Shown: positions 34,079 through 42,420 of the stretch, piece after piece
Layout: each line of letters opens with the position of its first letter
How positions within the stretch are numbered: position 1 is the first letter of the stretch
NCBI RefSeq assembly: GCF_900166625.1
Contig: NZ_LT800499.1
Location: 1,468,630 to 1,532,629 of the forward strand
DNA from: Halobacillus massiliensis
GTDB lineage: Bacteria; Bacillota; Bacilli; Bacillales; Halobacillaceae
Direction: 5' to 3'
DNA length: 64,000 nt
Position numbers and translations under genes: made by a program
The notes under the pieces: generated by a model
What the model was told of the DNA's origin: nothing
What the model saw: only the letters and a program-made list of their open reading frames with translations
The model's database searches: none

Positions 34079-34961
34079 AACCCTCGGTAGACATACACGT
34101 GAAGGTACTAAAAGTGTCTGGCGTAACGGCTGGATGACGATATCAGCTATTGGGGCTGTAACGACGACACTGCTTTTAGTCGGAGTTTTTTTGGCTGTAA
34201 TGTTAAACTTAAATGAATTTGCGAGCAATGTGGAACAAGACGTCGAGGTTAAAGTCCTTGTCGATGTAACAGCCAATGATGAACAAATTAACAATCTCGA
34301 GAGTGAATTAAGTGAAATACCAGAAGTTAATGAATTGAACTACTCATCCAAAGAAGAAGAATTAGATCAGCTTGTGGACAGCCTTGGGGATCAGGGGAAA
34401 GCTTTTGAATTGTTTGAGCAGAGCAACCCGCTCAATGATGCTTTTGTTATTAAGCCTCAGGAACCTGTAGATGCTATTGAAATTGCAGATCAAGCGGAGT
34501 CTATGGAGTATGTAGATGAGGTCGATTTTGGAGAGGAAATCGTTCAGCGCTTATTCCAATTTAATGAATATGCAAGGTATATTGGAATGGCTCTTATTGT
34601 AGGATTAGTTTTCACAGCTATCTTTTTAATCTCAAATACAATCAAAATAACAATTATTGCGCGGAGAAAAGAGATTGAAATTATGAAGCTTGTAGGAGCG
34701 ACTAATTCATTTATCCGCTGGCCGTTCTTTATAGAAGGAATAATATTGGGGGTTCTAGGAGCTATTATCCCTATTGCTGCGGTTATGGGCGGATATTACT
34801 ATATGTATTACAACTTACAGGACCGTATCAGTTTTGATTTTATCCAGTTACTACCGTATTATCCTTTTGCTTTCCAACTGGCAGGGATCATTCTTGTAAT
34901 TGGTGCATTCATCGGCGTTTGGGGAAGCGTGATGAGTGTTCGTAAGTTCTTAAAAGTTTAA
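34068..34961 (+). CDS. ftsX: Cell-division protein FtsX
   Basis: The 297-residue membrane protein has one segment near residues 22-45, an extracellular domain (about 46-165) and three C-terminal membrane segments with the FtsX signature IARRKEIEIMKLVGATNSFIRWPFFIEG. ATG 34068 has a GGGGGGAG seven bases upstream; an ATG six bases earlier is too close. The extracellular loop normally contacts a coiled-coil hydrolase, encoded next. Confidence 0.95.
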   Translation: MKLRTLGRHTREGTKSVWRNGWMTISAIGAVTTTLLLVGVFLAVMLNLNEFASNVEQDVEVKVLVDVTANDEQINNLESELSEIPEVNELNYSSKEEELDQLVDSLGDQGKAFELFEQSNPLNDAFVIKPQEPVDAIEIADQAESMEYVDEVDFGEEIVQRLFQFNEYARYIGMALIVGLVFTAIFLISNTIKITIIARRKEIEIMKLVGATNSFIRWPFFIEGIILGVLGAIIPIAAVMGGYYYMYYNLQDRISFDFIQLLPYYPFAFQLAGIILVIGAFIGVWGSVMSVRKFLKV

Positions 34962-34989
34962 GGTGAAAAATGGGGAGGAAGAAAACCAG

Positions 34990-36354
34990 ATGAGGAAGTT
35001 TTACACTGTTTCATTGACTGCACTTCTAGTTGCCGGTTCTCTTCTTACGCCTTTTCAAGTAAATGCCAATGGTGATCTTGAAGAGGTAAGAGAGGAACTG
35101 CGCGAACTAGAAAAAGAAAAGGGTAACGTAGGAGATAAACAAAGTGAGATCTCTGATGATAAAAGCAAAACAGAAGATGAAATAGCAAAAAATGAATCAG
35201 AACAGAAAGAAACCGAAAAGCAAATGGAGAAGATTGATAACGAGTTAAGTGAAACTCAGGAAAAGCTTCGTAAGAAAGAAAATGAAATTAAAGAAACAGA
35301 AGAGCGTATTGCTCAGCTCAAAGAAGATATTGAAATTCTTCAGGAAAGAATTAAGGAGCGGGAGGAGCTTCTTAAAGAACGACTGCGTGCCCTGCAAAAA
35401 AGCGGTGGAGATGTTCAGTACTTAGAAGTGTTGATGGGGGCACAGAGCTTCGGAGACTTCTTAGATCGCGCCTCTGCTGTTACTACGATCATGGATCAGG
35501 ATAAAAACATCATGGATACACACATGCAGGAAAAACAGCTTCTTGAAGAAAAGCAGGAAGAGGTAAAGCAGAAGAAAGAAGAACTGATCAAACAAAAAGA
35601 AGATCTTGAAAGCATCAAAGCCGATTTGGACGCCCAAATGGCGGAAAAAGAAAAATTAATGAAAGAACTTGAAGTTCAGCAGGAAGAGCTTCATGATCAT
35701 AAGATGGATCTAGAAGAAGAAGAAGCTCTGCTCAGAGACCAGGAAGCTTCCATCCAGAAAGCAATGGAAAATGCGAAAGGTGAAGAGTCCCGGATCCAAG
35801 AAGAAATGGAACGTCAAGCTGAGCTGGAAAGACAAAAGGAAGAAGCTGAACGTAAAAAACAGCAGAAATCTTCAAGCAGCTCAAACAGTGATTCCAGTTC
35901 CTCTTCATCAGCAGACTCAGCACCTGCACCAGCTCCAAAGCCAGCAGCTGCAAGCTCAGGCAGTGACTTTATCCGCCCAGCAGCAGGACCAGTAACCTCG
36001 GAAATGGGTGCACGCTGGGGAACTACACATGCGGGAATAGATATTGGAGGTAATGGAACACCAATTGTTGCAGCAGCTGATGGACAAGTTCTTCGTTCCT
36101 ATTACTCTTCCTCTTATGGGAATGTCGTATATTTAACCCACTATATTGATGGTAAGATTTATACAACCGTTTATGCACATATGCAGAACCGTAAAGTCAG
36201 TTCCGGTGATACAGTTTCTCAAGGACAGCAGCTCGGACTAATGGGCACTACAGGAAATTCAACCGGGCCTCACTTGCACTTTGAAGTACACGAAGGAGCC
36301 TGGAATGCTTCCAAGAGTAATGCGGTGAACCCTAGAAACCATATAAATTTTTAA
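34990..36354 (+). CDS. Coiled-coil M23 peptidoglycan hydrolase, probable FtsEX partner
   Basis: From ATG 34990 (GGGGAGGAAG upstream) the product has 454 residues: a signal peptide cleaved near NANG (about residue 26), a long glutamate/lysine coiled coil (about 28-285), a serine/alanine/proline linker and a C-terminal M23 (LytM) domain (about 335-450). The zinc ligands look intact in HAGIDIGG and HLHFEV, so the peptidase should be active. Its place directly after ftsEX, with the coiled coil as an autoinhibitory arm, fits the EnvC/PcsB mode of control. Confidence 0.88.
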   Translation: MRKFYTVSLTALLVAGSLLTPFQVNANGDLEEVREELRELEKEKGNVGDKQSEISDDKSKTEDEIAKNESEQKETEKQMEKIDNELSETQEKLRKKENEIKETEERIAQLKEDIEILQERIKEREELLKERLRALQKSGGDVQYLEVLMGAQSFGDFLDRASAVTTIMDQDKNIMDTHMQEKQLLEEKQEEVKQKKEELIKQKEDLESIKADLDAQMAEKEKLMKELEVQQEELHDHKMDLEEEEALLRDQEASIQKAMENAKGEESRIQEEMERQAELERQKEEAERKKQQKSSSSSNSDSSSSSSADSAPAPAPKPAAASSGSDFIRPAAGPVTSEMGARWGTTHAGIDIGGNGTPIVAAADGQVLRSYYSSSYGNVVYLTHYIDGKIYTTVYAHMQNRKVSSGDTVSQGQQLGLMGTTGNSTGPHLHFEVHEGAWNASKSNAVNPRNHINF

Positions 36355-36365
36355 ATGATAAATTA

Positions 36366-36400
36366 AAAATCCTCTCTTTTCTAAAGAGAGGATTTTTTTT
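36366..36400 (+). terminator. Terminator of the ftsEX operon
   Basis: AAATCCTCTC and GAGAGGATTT arms separated by an A/T loop, then eight T. Confidence 0.85.
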
Positions 36401-36464
36401 ATGAACTTTCCTTTTATACGATCAGAAATAAAGAAAAAGCTTAGCCTTTATAGATAATTCCTTC

Positions 36465-36698
36465 TTATTGTTGTTGTCCCATTTGCTGCTGACACTGCTG
36501 GGCCAGCTGTTGAATTTGTTGAAGCTGCTGAGCTGCGTTTTGCTCACGCTGAGCCATAGGCTGCTGAGCATTCATGTTAGTGTTTGGCTGCTGCTGGGAT
36601 TGCTGAATCTGCTGGGAATTTTGTCTTTCCTGCTGCTCTAATTGTTGAGCTATTTGTACGATTTGCTGAAGAGCTTGTTGCGTTTGCTGTTGTTGCAT
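36465..36698 (-). CDS. Glutamine-rich small protein of unknown function
   Basis: The 77-residue product is extremely rich in glutamine (runs such as MQQQQTQQALQQIVQIAQQLEQQ). A strong AAAGGAGG seven bases before the ATG shows it is translated. Hydrophobic residues recur at helical spacing, suggesting a coiled coil. One cysteine is near the C-terminus. Similar glutamine-rich small proteins occur in spore-forming bacilli, sometimes as spore proteins, but I cannot assign a role. Confidence 0.7.
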   Translation of the reverse strand: MQQQQTQQALQQIVQIAQQLEQQERQNSQQIQQSQQQPNTNMNAQQPMAQREQNAAQQLQQIQQLAQQCQQQMGQQQ

Positions 36699-36826
36699 AA
36701 AAATTCCTCCTTTATTTTTGTTCAGTTACTAGTGTGCTTATAATCTTAACGTTTATTCTTATAATTTTTACATGTATAACCACTTAAACTCTACAAAAGC
36801 TAACAACAGAAGGAGGTGTTTGTATC

Positions 36827-37264
36827 GTGAAACATTTTAAACTTTTTGCGATTAAATTTATAGTAACCTTGATCGCTCTTACTTTGATTTTAGGAGCGGG
36901 ATATGATGTTTCCTTTGGAAATGTATTTTTAATATCACTTGTTTTAGGAGTCATTTCCTATGTTCTGGGAGATTTGATTATCTTACCAAGAACGAGTAAC
37001 ACCATTGCTTCTATTGCTGACTTTGCCCTTGCCTACTTTGTCATTTATTTTATGACAGATGCTTTAACTGTAGGAGGAGACTTGTTTACTGCTTCTCTAT
37101 TATCGGCTATTGCGATCGGTATTTTTGAGTATTTCTTCCATAAAAGTGTCAGCACTACTCTTCATTATGACCAGTCAAAACGACGGAGACGTACCACTAA
37201 TCCAGAATTGCGTACAGAAGCTTCAGACGAGTTAACTCCTTATCCAGAAGAAGAAAAGGATTAA
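36827..37264 (+). CDS. DUF2512 membrane protein (YndM-like)
   Basis: The 145-residue protein has four membrane segments (about 8-25, 30-50, 57-80, 85-105) and a charged C-terminal tail of about 40 residues. The sequence FGNVFLISLVLGVISYVLGDLIILPRTSN matches DUF2512/YndM as I remember it. The GTG-like start is a GTG at 36827 after AAGGAGG; function unknown. It is divergent from the glutamine-rich gene and followed by a terminator. Confidence 0.75.
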   Translation: MKHFKLFAIKFIVTLIALTLILGAGYDVSFGNVFLISLVLGVISYVLGDLIILPRTSNTIASIADFALAYFVIYFMTDALTVGGDLFTASLLSAIAIGIFEYFFHKSVSTTLHYDQSKRRRRTTNPELRTEASDELTPYPEEEKD

Positions 37265-37274
37265 CTGTGCAGCC

Positions 37275-37305
37275 TACCCTCCTGGGAAATCGGGAGGGTT
37301 TTTTG
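37275..37305 (+). terminator. Terminator of the DUF2512 gene
   Basis: ACCCTCC and GGAGGGT arms with a small loop, then six T. Confidence 0.8.
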
Positions 37306-37422
37306 TTCCTTTAGCATCTGCGGGTAATTTGTTATGGCATGGATATACTAATCTTTGTCTATTTTTTTGTAAGAGGCCTATACTTCTGTCTCTTTTTAAA
37401 ACGCCAGAGAGAAGGATTTTAT

Positions 37423-38754
37423 GTGAAGACTAAATGCAAACCTAATGATAAAAAAATTGCCTGGTGGCAGCTGTCGCTTATAGGCGTCGGCTGTACAATC
37501 GGCACTGGCTTTTTCTTAGGATCATCCCTTGCCATAAACAGGGGTGGACCGACGGTACTATTATTATTTCTACTCGCTGCTCTTGGTACTTATATCGTAT
37601 TTGACGCCCTTTCTAAAATGACCGCAGAGGATCCCCAAAAGGGTTCATTTCGTACGTATGCGAAGAATGCTTTTGGCAGGTGGGCCGGTTTCAGCAACGG
37701 CTGGGTATATTGGTCCTCTGAACTGTTAATTATGGGTAGTCAGCTGACCGCATTGGCTATTTTTGCGCAGTTTTGGTTTCCGGATATCCCTCTTTGGGTA
37801 TTATCGAGTATCTTTGGAGTGCTTGGAGTCGGTGTAATTCTTACAGGAGTCAGCGGTTTTGAGCGAATAGAGAATATATTTGGGGTTATGAAGATCGCGG
37901 CAATTCTAATGTTCATTGTGATTGGAGTCCTTGCAGTCAGTGGTCTTCTGAAGGGAGGACAGCCTGAGCAGGCTTTCTCTTTTTCAAAAGATGGACTGCT
38001 TCCTGCAGGTTTGACTGGACTGTGGACTGCTTTTATTTATGTGTTTTATGCATTTGGGGGGATTGAAGTGATGGGGATTATGGCCAATGAATTAAAAGAG
38101 CCTAAAGAAGCCCCAAAAGCGGGGAAGGTGATGCTGATCCTTCTAACAACCATTTATGTTATCTCTATCGGACTTGCTGTATGGCTGCTCCCAGCCGATA
38201 AGTTTAATGCAGATGAAAGCCCGTTTCTTTCAGCTCTTCAAGCTTTTAATTTGTCATTTGTTCCACATGTATTCAATGGAGCTCTGATCATTGGCGGTTT
38301 TTCAACAATGGTGGCCTCTCTTTACGGAATCACCACCATCTTAACTTCTCTTTCCGAAGATGGAGACGCCCCGAAGTTTTTCTCGAAAAAAGGACCAAGG
38401 GACGTACCTTACTTTTCCCTGCTGCTTACAGTGGGCGGGTTAATCGCATCCATCATTGTCGCTCTTCTTCTACCAGGGAAAATATATGAATACTTAACGA
38501 CGGCGGCGGGGTTAATGCTGCTTTATATTTGGGTGTTTATTTTATTTACGTTTCACAAAATGGTACATCTTTCGTTATTTAGTGAAGTAAAACGATGGGT
38601 GGGAGTTGTTCTTATTCTGCTTGGAATCAGCGGTACTCTGTTTCATAGTTCAAGCCGTATCGGTTTATTCATCAGTCTAGGATTTATTCTAGTGATTGGT
38701 GCCGTCACGCTTTTAATGAGAAAAAGGTGGCGTTCATCCCAGGTGAAACAATAA
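37423..38754 (+). CDS. APC-superfamily amino acid permease
   Basis: GTG 37423, seven bases after AGAAGGA, gives 443 residues; the longer frame adds a hydrophobic stretch with no Shine-Dalgarno and is rejected. The start of the first membrane helix reads SLIGVGCTIGTGFFLGSSLAI, the APC substrate-binding motif, and about twelve membrane segments follow. The AAT-like motif GGIEVMGIMANELKEPKEAPKA lies in the middle. The amino acid transported is not evident. Its last 21 bases overlap the end of the convergent LysE-type gene. Confidence 0.85.
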   Translation: MKTKCKPNDKKIAWWQLSLIGVGCTIGTGFFLGSSLAINRGGPTVLLLFLLAALGTYIVFDALSKMTAEDPQKGSFRTYAKNAFGRWAGFSNGWVYWSSELLIMGSQLTALAIFAQFWFPDIPLWVLSSIFGVLGVGVILTGVSGFERIENIFGVMKIAAILMFIVIGVLAVSGLLKGGQPEQAFSFSKDGLLPAGLTGLWTAFIYVFYAFGGIEVMGIMANELKEPKEAPKAGKVMLILLTTIYVISIGLAVWLLPADKFNADESPFLSALQAFNLSFVPHVFNGALIIGGFSTMVASLYGITTILTSLSEDGDAPKFFSKKGPRDVPYFSLLLTVGGLIASIIVALLLPGKIYEYLTTAAGLMLLYIWVFILFTFHKMVHLSLFSEVKRWVGVVLILLGISGTLFHSSSRIGLFISLGFILVIGAVTLLMRKRWRSSQVKQ

Positions 38755-39366
38755 CCTAATAGCTTGATATCCAAAATAGAGGGCAAATCCAAATAAACAG
38801 ACTCCTGAGGCTATGGATATTCCTTTTAAAAGCGCAGGGGTTAAAATTTTTCTGAAACCACTTGAGACGAAAGCCATCGTAATATCCCAAATCATCAAGC
38901 CGGTCAAAATGGCTGCTCCATACAGAAGGACATGGTTAAGGTCATACACCTGCATAGTATTGGCCAGTACAGAACCATAAATGCCCAGCCAAAACAAGAT
39001 CGACAGAGGATTAGTAATGGTTAATAAAAAACCGCTTCTAAATGTTTTTCTTAAAGAATCCTTTGTCCTGCGCTCAGAACTCGTAATTTCCTGGGAACTT
39101 ATCATGCTCTCTACCGCTGTATAAAAGAGAACAAAGGATCCAAACAGCCATAGAAAGGTTTTCATAAGCGGTATTTCAATAAAATGGACCACTCCGAAAA
39201 AGACACTCAAAATTAACAAGCATTCACCGATAATGGAACCAAGACCGATCACCCATGAATGAAGAAATCCATTACGTATGCCTTGATCCATTTGAGCCGC
39301 ATTGATAGGACCGATCGGCGCGGCTAAAGAAAAACCTAATAATATGTAGCTTAAAAATACGCCCAA
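38734..39366 (-). CDS. LysE/RhtB-family amino acid exporter
   Basis: The 210-residue protein has six hydrophobic segments and the family N-terminus GFSLAAPIGPINAAQMDQGIRNGF. Members export basic amino acids, homoserine or threonine. It is convergent with the amino acid permease and overlaps it by 21 bases. The opposite roles (uptake and export of amino acids) may be coincidence. Confidence 0.85.
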   Translation of the reverse strand: MGVFLSYILLGFSLAAPIGPINAAQMDQGIRNGFLHSWVIGLGSIIGECLLILSVFFGVVHFIEIPLMKTFLWLFGSFVLFYTAVESMISSQEITSSERRTKDSLRKTFRSGFLLTITNPLSILFWLGIYGSVLANTMQVYDLNHVLLYGAAILTGLMIWDITMAFVSSGFRKILTPALLKGISIASGVCLFGFALYFGYQAIRLLFHLG

Positions 39367-39433
39367 AAAATTCGCTCCTCTCCATATTTAATAACTTGTC
39401 CTATCTTATTCAAGAAAGAAGCGAACTATGAGG

Positions 39434-39474
39434 AAAGAAAAAAGACACAGTCTCCTGGAATGTGTCTTTAACGA
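39434..39474 (-). terminator. Terminator of the 79-residue protein gene
   Basis: On the minus strand AAAGACACA pairs with TGTGTCTTT, followed by T-rich sequence; the stem begins at the stop codon. Confidence 0.75.
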
Positions 39475-39707
39475 TTAGAGGCTTGATACGTCTCTTCAAT
39501 TAAGCGCAGTAAATCCGCGGCTTTTTGAATTTCCTTAGCATTCGATTCTGTATTAAATTCCGGATCTTCCTTCAGCTGGTAAACTGCTTCTTCGGCCATT
39601 TTAACGTGCTGCTGTGCCTCTGCGAAACCTGTATTATCCTCCTGCATCTTTTCCACAGATTCTTTTGCTCGAAATAATATATCCTTAACATGACTTATCT
39701 GATCCAT
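39468..39707 (-). CDS. Small acidic helical protein of unknown function
   Basis: This 79-residue, acidic, soluble and fully helical protein is unknown to me. AAAGGGG lies about seven bases before the ATG on the minus strand, and a terminator follows the stop codon, so it is a real single-gene unit. No cysteine, signal or membrane segment is seen. Middle segment: AEAQQHVKMAEEAVYQLKED-like helix. Confidence 0.65.
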   Translation of the reverse strand: MDQISHVKDILFRAKESVEKMQEDNTGFAEAQQHVKMAEEAVYQLKEDPEFNTESNAKEIQKAADLLRLIEETYQASNR

Positions 39708-39855
39708 TTTGAAAACCCCTTTCTTATAGGGTTAATGTGATAAAAAAGCCCTGCATTTATTCATAAACAGTAGAAATGCCTTAGTTTTAAAAAAGCTGTG
39801 CACGGAAATGAAAGAATAAAAGGCGTTAGATTATCTTATTGGAGGTGCTATTTTT

Positions 39856-40719
39856 ATGGAGAATTACAATCATGGTATGAGAGATACAATGGATGGTAAG
39901 AATATGCCGATGACTTCAGTATCGAGCGGGAAAGGGGAAGAAATTCTTCCAGACGTTTACAACTTTACAAACCAGATCGTCAACCTTTGCTTCGTAGGGA
40001 ATGCTGAACACTGGGTACTAGTAGATACAGGGATGCCGGATTCTGCGAAGACGATTGTTGAGGAAGCGGAAAAACGATTCGGAAAAGGATGCAGACCAAG
40101 AGCTATTATTCTAACCCATGGACATTTTGACCATGTGGGGGCTGTTGTAGATCTAGTGGAGAAGTGGGAGGTACCTGTTTATGCGCATGAAGCAGAGCTT
40201 CTTTATTTAACGGGGAAACTGGATTATCCTGAACCCGATTCTTCTGTAGAAGGAGGAATGGTCGCTAAAATTTCCCGCTTTTTTCCTAACAAGGCTGTCG
40301 ATTTAGGGAATCATGTACTTGCATTGCCAGAGAATGGAACGGTTCCGCTTATGCCCGAATGGAAATGGTACCATACGCCAGGCCACAGCCCCGGACATAT
40401 ATCGCTTTTCAGGGAAAAAGATCACACGTTGATTGCCGGGGATGCATTTGTAACTGTAAGGCAGGACGTTTTGTATAAAGTCCTTGTACAAAAAAAAGAG
40501 GTTCACGGGCCGCCGCGATACTTTACAACAGACTGGGATCTGGCTTTTACGTCAGTTAAAAAGCTGGAATCCTTAAAGCCGAAGACGGCAGTTACGGGTC
40601 ATGGCAGCCCGATGGCAGGTGAGGAACTTCAAAACGGATTAAAAGAGCTCGTCAATAAGTTTGAGCAGGTGGCAGTTCCTGATCATGGGAAATTCGTTAA
40701 AGGTGATCAAAATCGCTGA
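39856..40719 (+). CDS. Metallo-beta-lactamase-fold hydrolase
   Basis: The 287-residue protein has the MBL zinc motif THGHFDHVGA (about 93-102), the later histidine in YHTPGHSPGHISLF and the aspartate in LIAGDAFV, then TGHGSP near the C-terminus, so both zinc sites appear complete. Such stand-alone enzymes include hydroxyacylglutathione-hydrolase-like and lactonase-like members; bacilli use some in bacillithiol-dependent detoxification. No substrate can be inferred. GGAGG lies about ten bases before the ATG. Confidence 0.85.
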   Translation: MENYNHGMRDTMDGKNMPMTSVSSGKGEEILPDVYNFTNQIVNLCFVGNAEHWVLVDTGMPDSAKTIVEEAEKRFGKGCRPRAIILTHGHFDHVGAVVDLVEKWEVPVYAHEAELLYLTGKLDYPEPDSSVEGGMVAKISRFFPNKAVDLGNHVLALPENGTVPLMPEWKWYHTPGHSPGHISLFREKDHTLIAGDAFVTVRQDVLYKVLVQKKEVHGPPRYFTTDWDLAFTSVKKLESLKPKTAVTGHGSPMAGEELQNGLKELVNKFEQVAVPDHGKFVKGDQNR

Positions 40720-40767
40720 AATTTAATAGTGGACGGCTTCACAAATTTAACGCATAATTGTAATATA

Positions 40768-40805
40768 AAAAGGCATCGCACATTTACGTTGCGGTGTCTT
40801 TTTTG
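40768..40805 (+). terminator. Terminator of the MBL hydrolase gene
   Basis: AAGGCATCGCA pairs with TGCGGTGTCTT with two wobble or mismatch positions, followed by six T. Confidence 0.7.
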
Positions 40806-40852
40806 CTAGTATAGAGTCATCTACAGAAATTTTTTACAGAAGGGTGAATGCG

Positions 40853-42346
40853 ATGAATCTCAAGCCGCGTTACGTGGCTATCATAGTCATGCTCGCTTTA
40901 CTTATAGGGGCTGCCGGGTCGTACGTGGGAATCCAGTACTTTGGAGCCGGCGGTAATAGTTCCAATTCTGCTGCTGAAAGCACTAAGAATTTCGGAAGCC
41001 TTTCACAGGAAGATCAAAAGCAATTAATTGAAGGGATGACAGGTGGAGAGCAAGCGGACATAGAAAAAGTTGAACAAGCCTACAGCATAATCCAGGAGAG
41101 TTCCTTAGTTGAAGCTGATAAAACCCAGCTTGTCGAAGGAGCTATTAAGGGAATGCTCGATACATTAGAAGACCCATACAGTGTTTATATGGATAAAGAA
41201 ACTATGGAGCAGTTTGACCAGTCTATTGAATCTTCTTTCCAGGGGATCGGGGCTGAGGTCAGTATGGTCAATGAAAAGGTGACTGTAGTTGCGCCAATTA
41301 AAGGGTCACCAGCTGAAAAAGCTGGATTAAAGCCAAATGACCAAATTCTTGAAGTAGACGGTAAAAGCGTAGAGGGCCTTGATCTTTATGAAGCTGTTTT
41401 AAAGATACGTGGTGAAAAAGGAACAGAGGTTACATTGACGGTTGAACGTCCGGGGGCCAGCGATCCCCTTGAAGTGAAAATGACACGTGATGAAATTCCA
41501 CTGGAAACCGTTTATGAAGACGTGCAGGAAGTGAATGGCAAAAAAGCCGGGGTCATTGAGATTACTTCATTTTCTGAAGAAACGTCTAAGGAATTCGAAC
41601 AAGCCTTAAAGGAACTTGAAAGTAAGAATATTGAGGGATTAGTTATAGATGTACGGGGGAACCCGGGCGGCCTATTTACTGATGTGCAAGATATCTTAAA
41701 ACTGTTTATTCCAAAAGATAAACCTTACGTTCAAGTCGAAGATCGCAACGGGGAAACGTCCAAATATTTCTCGGAAATCAAGCAGCTGAAGGAGTATCCG
41801 ATCACTGTGCTTCAGGATGAAGGAAGTGCCTCAGCCTCAGAGATCCTTTCCGCGGCTATGAAGGAAGCTGGCAATTATGAGATTGTAGGGACTCAAAGCT
41901 TTGGTAAGGGTACAGTGCAGCAGACTGTTCCAATGGGAGATGGAAGTACGATTAAGCTTACACTGTTTAAGTGGCTGACTCCTGAAGGAAACTGGATTCA
42001 TGAAAAAGGAGTGGAACCGACAGTAGAGGTTAAGCAGCCGGATTATTTTTACAGTAACCCTGTCGAGGTAAAAGAAAAATTAAAGTTTGATGATAATAGT
42101 GAACAGGTGAAAAGTATTCAGGAAATGCTTAAAGGTTTAGGGTATGATCCTGGCCGTACTGATGGATATTTCAGTAAAGAGACAGAACAAGCTGTAGAAG
42201 ATTTCCAGCAGGATGAAAAATTAGAAACGAACGGAGAAGTTTCTAAAGAAACAGCTGGTAAAATACAGGAGCTAATCGTTAATAAAGTTCGTGATGATAA
42301 AAATGACAAGCAGCTTGATAAGGCGTTAGAAGTATTATTTAAATAA
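40853..42346 (+). CDS. ctpB: S41 carboxy-terminal processing protease CtpB
   Basis: ATG 40853, eight bases after AGAAGGG, gives 497 residues: a membrane anchor (about 8-28), a PDZ domain (about 105-190; SSFQGIGAEVSMVNEKVTVVAPIKGSPAEKAGL), the S41 protease core with the catalytic serine in DEGSASASEILSAA and lysine in SFGKGTVQQ, and a C-terminal peptidoglycan-binding domain (about 410-485). B. subtilis CtpB cleaves SpoIVFA to trigger sigma-K in sporulation. Its pairing with minJ matches the B. subtilis order. Confidence 0.93.
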   Translation: MNLKPRYVAIIVMLALLIGAAGSYVGIQYFGAGGNSSNSAAESTKNFGSLSQEDQKQLIEGMTGGEQADIEKVEQAYSIIQESSLVEADKTQLVEGAIKGMLDTLEDPYSVYMDKETMEQFDQSIESSFQGIGAEVSMVNEKVTVVAPIKGSPAEKAGLKPNDQILEVDGKSVEGLDLYEAVLKIRGEKGTEVTLTVERPGASDPLEVKMTRDEIPLETVYEDVQEVNGKKAGVIEITSFSEETSKEFEQALKELESKNIEGLVIDVRGNPGGLFTDVQDILKLFIPKDKPYVQVEDRNGETSKYFSEIKQLKEYPITVLQDEGSASASEILSAAMKEAGNYEIVGTQSFGKGTVQQTVPMGDGSTIKLTLFKWLTPEGNWIHEKGVEPTVEVKQPDYFYSNPVEVKEKLKFDDNSEQVKSIQEMLKGLGYDPGRTDGYFSKETEQAVEDFQQDEKLETNGEVSKETAGKIQELIVNKVRDDKNDKQLDKALEVLFK

Positions 42347-42420
42347 AGAAAAAAGTATGTATGATTTATATCCGTAGTCTTTGACTGCGGATATTTTTGA
42401 GAATGAGGAGGTTGAAAGAA

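Noticed and set aside
37339-37422. N-terminal extension of the amino acid permease from ATG 37339
   Set aside because: No Shine-Dalgarno precedes that ATG, and the GTG at 37423 with AGAAGGA gives the normal family N-terminus.
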